From Actinomycetes bacterium (GTDB taxonomy: Bacteria > Actinomycetota > Actinomycetes > S36-B12), in NCBI GenBank assembly GCA_030425745.1, contig JAUHZW010000071.1:1-9280 (forward strand): DNA of 9,280 nt, in the 5' to 3' direction. The notes below the pieces were generated by a model. The model was given only the letters and a program-made list of their open reading frames with translations, was not told where the DNA came from and did no database searches. Below, piece after piece: positions 6,188-9,280 of this stretch; position 1 is the first letter of the stretch, and every line of letters starts with the position of its first letter. The position numbers and the translations under genes were made by a program.

Positions 6188-6208
6188 GGAGTTCCCTGGG
6201 AGTTCACT
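6188..6208 (+). promoter_or_regulatory. 11-bp-period direct repeat resembling a PHO box
   Basis: GGAGTTCCCT (6188-6197) and GGAGTTCACT (6199-6208) match at nine of ten positions with an exact 11-base period. Read as GTTCCCT-N4-GTTCACT they resemble the actinobacterial PhoP/RegX3 direct-repeat units related to GTTCACC. The pair lies 13 bases upstream of the YHYH -10, in the -35 region, on the strand opposite to the gene. Chance similarity is possible, since only one of the two units is a good match. Confidence 0.35.
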
Positions 6209-6225
6209 CCGGATCGGCGAGGAAC

Positions 6226-7122
6226 TCAGTCGGTCAGGAACGCGTGGATGGTGCGTGCCGTGCGTCGAGGCTGCTGGAAGAGGAAGGAGTGCCCGGCATC
6301 GGGGACGAGCACCAGACGCGCCTGCGGGATCGCGCGCGCGATGCGGCGACTGTTCACCGGGGGAGTGATGACGTCCTGCTCCCCGGTGATGACCAGCGTG
6401 GGAGCGGGCAACGACCGCAGGCCGTCGAGGTTGGCGTTGCTGCGCAGCCAGGGATCCTCAGCCCGGACCATCGCGCGCGCGGTGCGCGCCGGCACGGTCT
6501 CCTCGGGGTAGGCGCCGGAGGAGATGGCGCCCTCGACGCGGTCGAGGAACCGCTGCCCCGCCGCACGTCGCCCGGGCGGGTAGTTGGTGAGCAGGTAGTC
6601 GTCGAGGTCGCCGCCGCTGTCGGCCTGCTGCACCCACTCGGGGCCGAGCACCGCGGCGTCACCGCCCGGGTTGGTCGCGGCCAGCGCGAGCCGGCGGACC
6701 TGCTCAGGATGCCGCTGCGCCAGCTGCTGGGCGATGAACCCGCCCATCGACCAGCCCAGCACGTCGGCGCGACCCTCGGGGATGGCCTCGTCGATGAACG
6801 CGGAGATCCATTCCGCTCCACGCGGGAAGGTCCATCGGGCAGGCGCCGGCCCGGAGAGTCCCAGGCCCGGATAGTCCAGGACGACCACCCGATGGTGGGC
6901 CGCGAGGGCCTGGAGCAGCGCAGGGTCCCACTCGTTCATCGGTGAGGCGGTGCCGTTGAGCAGCACCAGTGGATCGCCGCTGCCGAGCTCGGCGTAGGCG
7001 ATCGTGGTGCCGGCCACCTCCGCCTGCCGGACCTGCAGGGTCGGCGCATCAGCGGCGTGGGCCACCGACGGCACGAGTGTGAGGGCGACGATCGCGGCGC
7101 ACGCTGCGAGCGCGCGTCTCAC
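6226..7122 (-). CDS. Exported alpha/beta hydrolase
   Basis: Serine hydrolase of the alpha/beta-hydrolase fold, 298 residues; the substrate is unknown. An N-terminal Sec signal peptide (MRRALAACAAIVALTLVPSVAHA, split here as MRRALAACAA plus a hydrophobic core ending AHA) is cleaved near residue 23, so the enzyme should act outside the membrane. VLLNGTASP (53-61) supplies the oxyanion-hole region. The nucleophile elbow GWSMGG gives Ser125. ITGEQDVITPP supplies Asp250, and PDAGHSF supplies His278, so the catalytic triad is complete. No lipobox is seen: Cys8 lies too early. The start is GTG 7122. Its first bases GTGA include the channel gene's TGA stop (four-base overlap), and CAGGAG lies eight bases upstream inside the channel coding sequence, so translation is probably coupled. 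The nearest described relatives by pattern are esterase or haloperoxidase-type hydrolases. Confidence 0.9.
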   Translation of the reverse strand: MRRALAACAAIVALTLVPSVAHAADAPTLQVRQAEVAGTTIAYAELGSGDPLVLLNGTASPMNEWDPALLQALAAHHRVVVLDYPGLGLSGPAPARWTFPRGAEWISAFIDEAIPEGRADVLGWSMGGFIAQQLAQRHPEQVRRLALAATNPGGDAAVLGPEWVQQADSGGDLDDYLLTNYPPGRRAAGQRFLDRVEGAISSGAYPEETVPARTARAMVRAEDPWLRSNANLDGLRSLPAPTLVITGEQDVITPPVNSRRIARAIPQARLVLVPDAGHSFLFQQPRRTARTIHAFLTD

Positions 7123-7952
7123 CGACGGTTCTCCTGCTGGTCCAGCCGCTCCTGCATCGCTGCGAGCATCTGCTTGATCTCCGCGAGGTCGGCGCGCAAC
7201 GCAGCTGCGTCATCCGCGGAGGCAGGTGCCGGTGCGTCGCCCTGATCGGTGGGCGCGGAGCCCGACGACGAGTTCCGCGACTTCACGAGCGTGGCGGAGA
7301 GCGTCGCGGTGACCGCACCGAGGACGCTGATGCCCACCAGCATGATGAGCACCGCGATGAACCGGCCGACCCACGTGACCGGGACGAAGTCGCCATAGCC
7401 GACCGTCGTCACCGTCTCGAACGCCCACCAGACGGCATCGCCGATGTTGGTGATCTCGGCGTCCGGGGCGCCGCGCTCGGCGTTGAGGACCATGAGGCTG
7501 CCGACCCAGACGATGATCACGGTGCCCAGCGCCGCGGTGGTCGCCGCGCCGCCGGAGATCACCCCCTTGCCCTTGCCGCGGGCGAGGACGCCGTTGGGGG
7601 TGAAGGCGCGCAGGGCGCGCAGGGCGCGGAACTGCGGGATGACCACGGTGATGGTGTCGAGCCAGTTGCGCTTGAGGAACCGCTTCTTGCTGCTGGCGAG
7701 CGTGAAGCGGAACGCGAGGTCCAGTGCGAACAGGATCCACAGGGCGATGCCGAATCCGACCAGCCAGCCGTACCACTCTGCGGCCGGGTCGTACCAGATG
7801 CTCTGGATGGAGTAGGTCACGAGATACAGCAGTGCGAGGCCGGAGAGCACGAGGTCGGTGTGCTTCTCATAGCGCAGGAGGAACTGCTGCCGTGGTGATT
7901 CTCCGGATGGCGCCGTGGGAGTTGCCGTGGGAGTTGCGGTGGAGTCGGACAT
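7119..7952 (-). CDS. Voltage-gated-like potassium channel family protein
   Basis: Inner-membrane K+ channel subunit, 277 residues, presumably tetrameric. The N-terminus is Thr/Pro/Ala-rich (TATPTATPTAP). Helices follow at about 33-52 and 62-84, then NWLDTITVVIP (S3-like, 96-106). A short S4-like stretch FRALRALRAF has Arg at every third position (109, 112, 115). S5 is at about 138-157. The pore helix and selectivity filter TTVGYGD are at 182-188, and S6 is at about 194-222. The C-terminus has no RCK/TrkA domain but a predicted coiled coil (about 247-275), which could aid assembly. The short, three-Arg S4 makes true voltage sensing uncertain. The ATG 7952 start follows a TAGGCT -10-like hexamer by seven bases and has no Shine-Dalgarno sequence. 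It sits 10 bases after the oxidoreductase stop and overlaps the hydrolase start. Confidence 0.93.
   Translation of the reverse strand: MSDSTATPTATPTAPSGESPRQQFLLRYEKHTDLVLSGLALLYLVTYSIQSIWYDPAAEWYGWLVGFGIALWILFALDLAFRFTLASSKKRFLKRNWLDTITVVIPQFRALRALRAFTPNGVLARGKGKGVISGGAATTAALGTVIIVWVGSLMVLNAERGAPDAEITNIGDAVWWAFETVTTVGYGDFVPVTWVGRFIAVLIMLVGISVLGAVTATLSATLVKSRNSSSGSAPTDQGDAPAPASADDAAALRADLAEIKQMLAAMQERLDQQENRR
7912..7945. repeat. Short 12-bp tandem repeat in the channel N-terminus
   Basis: GCCGTGGGAGTT occurs twice in succession (7912-7923, 7924-7935), followed by a degraded partial third copy. On the coding strand it encodes the repeated ATPT motif at the cytoplasmic N-terminus. Being a multiple of three, it can change copy number without a frameshift. 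Confidence 0.8.
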
Positions 7953-7959
7953 GCCCGAG

Positions 7960-7965
7960 AGCCTA
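7960..7965 (-). promoter_or_regulatory. Candidate leaderless-type -10 of the channel gene
   Basis: TAGGCT on the minus strand is followed by seven bases and ATG 7952. Its first three bases are the TAG stop of the oxidoreductase gene. GTGACC lies 18 bases upstream as a weak -35, inside the upstream coding sequence. If real, the channel and hydrolase have a promoter of their own; otherwise they are read through from the oxidoreductase gene. Confidence 0.45.
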
Positions 7966-9280
7966 GGTCGCCGCAGGCTCCACGGTCACGCGTACGGCCT
8001 TGAAGGCCGGGGTCAGCGACTCCGGATCGCGCTCGTGGCCCACGAGGACATTCGCCTCGGGGTAGTACATCGCGAGGTTGCCGCTGCGGATGTCGACGAT
8101 CGCAGCATGCACGCGCATGGACCCGACCTCGTTGCTGACCGTCACCGCGTCGCCCTCCCGCACTCCGAGGGCACGGGCGTCGTCGGCGCTCATCATGACG
8201 ACGTCGCGGCGACTGTTGCCCCGGTAGAGGTCCTCCTCGTCGTAGACCACCGTGTTGAACTGACCCTCCGAGCGAATGGTCATGACGGTGAACCCCTCGT
8301 GCGACGCGCGATCACCCAGCGGGACGGCGTGGAAGCGGGCGCGACCGTCCTCGGTGGGGAAACGGGTCTCATGCATGACCCGCCCGGGGATGGTGAACTC
8401 CCGATGGCTGCTGCCGATGGTGGCGGCCTGCTCGTAGCCGGGCACGCTCGCGGCGATGGCGCGCCGCAGACCGTCATGGGAGGTCAGCTCGGCCCAGTCG
8501 AAGCGGTCCTCGGGCAGGATGCGCTCGGCGATCCCGGCGAGGATCGCGACCTCCGATCGCATCTCACCCGCCACATTGGGGGAGCCGCCGTCGGAGAGCC
8601 GCACGTAGTTGAACATCGACTCCTGCGTGGTTGCCTGCTCCTCCTCGTCGCGGGCGAGAACGGGCAGCACCAGCGACGTGCGGCCCCGCCCGTGGAAGTG
8701 GCCCTGGTTCAGCTTCGTGGTCAGCGACACCGTCGTTCCGATGCGTCCGAGGGCCTCGGTGGCCCACAGCGAGTCCGGGTTGCTGCCCCACAGGTTGCCG
8801 CCGAGCATCACGGCTGCGTCGACTGTGCCCTCGTGCGCCGCCGCCATGCCGGAGTAGGTGTCGTAGCCGGCGGGCATCGACGGATCGATGCCGTAGCGAT
8901 CGGCCAGCGCAGTGGCGAAGGCGTCCTTCATCTGCGGTGAGACGCCGACCGATCCGACGCCCTGCACGTTGGAGTGCCCGCGGATCGGCATGAGCCCGCT
9001 GCCGGGTCGGCCGAGGAAGCCCCGGGCGAGAGCGAGGTTTCCCAGCGCCCGGATGGCATCGGTGCCGTTGGTGTGGTGGGTGAGGCCCATGGCCCACATG
9101 AAGATGCCGTTCCTCGACTCCGCGAGGATCTGTGCGCACTCGTCGATCTGCTCGCGCGGAACGCCGCTGCCGGCGACGAGGTCGTCCCACGAGGCCCGCT
9201 CACACGCGTCACGGACGGAGTCCCACCCCGATGTCGCCGAGGCGATGAAGTCGTCGTCCACGGCGCCCTGCTCGAGGAGT
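7963..9280 (-). CDS. FdhF/YdeP-type molybdopterin oxidoreductase, C-terminal part
   Basis: C-terminal 438 residues of a molybdopterin-dependent oxidoreductase of the FdhF/YdeP type (formate dehydrogenase alpha-like). The reading frame stays open to the right edge (LLEQGAV precedes the GTG at 9261, which is therefore an internal Val), so the N-terminus lies outside. Visible marks are MWAMGLTHHTNGTDAIRALG and GLMPIRGHSNVQGVGSVG in the catalytic domain, then MLGGNLWGSNPD. The C-terminal molybdopterin-dinucleotide-binding domain (about 7990-8290) includes GQFNTVVYDEEDLYRG and AMYYPEANVLVGHERDP. The E. coli relative YdeP is linked to acid resistance; the reaction for this group is not established and formate should not be assumed. 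It ends in TAG at 7963, 10 bases before the channel gene. No fdhD or cofactor gene is in the window. Confidence 0.92.
   Translation of the reverse strand, partial: LLEQGAVDDDFIASATSGWDSVRDACERASWDDLVAGSGVPREQIDECAQILAESRNGIFMWAMGLTHHTNGTDAIRALGNLALARGFLGRPGSGLMPIRGHSNVQGVGSVGVSPQMKDAFATALADRYGIDPSMPAGYDTYSGMAAAHEGTVDAAVMLGGNLWGSNPDSLWATEALGRIGTTVSLTTKLNQGHFHGRGRTSLVLPVLARDEEEQATTQESMFNYVRLSDGGSPNVAGEMRSEVAILAGIAERILPEDRFDWAELTSHDGLRRAIAASVPGYEQAATIGSSHREFTIPGRVMHETRFPTEDGRARFHAVPLGDRASHEGFTVMTIRSEGQFNTVVYDEEDLYRGNSRRDVVMMSADDARALGVREGDAVTVSNEVGSMRVHAAIVDIRSGNLAMYYPEANVLVGHERDPESLTPAFKAVRVTVEPAAT

Noticed and set aside
7915..8940. Long plus-strand open frame opposite the oxidoreductase.
   Set aside because: It is His/Gly/Arg/Val-rich antisense shadow of a clear molybdopterin enzyme, with no domain of its own.

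Overview
The window is high-GC DNA with dense short-gap gene packing, strong third-position G/C bias, GTG starts and actinobacterial-type -10 hexamers directly upstream of start codons. Together with the protein families present it suggests an actinobacterium, probably Microbacteriaceae or a close relative. That placement is inference; no marker gene such as rRNA is present. I see no integrase, transposase, phage gene, tRNA or CRISPR, so this reads as ordinary chromosome. No gene-free stretch exceeds 300 bases; the largest gap is 4284-4454.

Left part (1-2145, minus strand): a polyphosphate kinase 2 gene is followed 25 bases later by a SulP-family anion transporter that runs off the left edge. 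They probably form one transcript. Diverging from them (2214-3699, plus strand) are a secreted thermonuclease-like lipoprotein and an unrecognised single-pass membrane protein carrying two arrays of the octapeptide GRGFGDME. A long, almost perfect hairpin (3722-3783) lies between this protein's end and the convergent gene.

Middle (3792-5060): a minus-strand beta-carbonic anhydrase of the Rv1284 type diverges from a plus-strand TetR-family regulator. The regulator has a leaderless-type promoter and an imperfect palindrome that could be its own operator.

Right part (5076-9280, all minus strand): reading in the direction of transcription, there is the C-terminal part of an FdhF/YdeP-type molybdopterin oxidoreductase (entering from the right edge), a voltage-gated-like potassium channel, an exported alpha/beta hydrolase whose start overlaps the channel's stop, and a Tat-exported YHYH-domain protein. 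The channel and the YHYH gene each appear to have their own -10 element, and a direct repeat resembling a phosphate (PHO) box sits upstream of the YHYH gene.

No obvious single pathway unites the window. The recurring themes are export to the envelope (nuclease lipoprotein, repeat protein, hydrolase, YHYH protein), ion or anion transport (SulP, K+ channel), and possibly phosphate (PPK2, PHO-like box). The most novel items are the GRGFGDME repeat protein and the hairpin next to it. Four genes also share a -10 hexamer 6-7 bases before the start codon.
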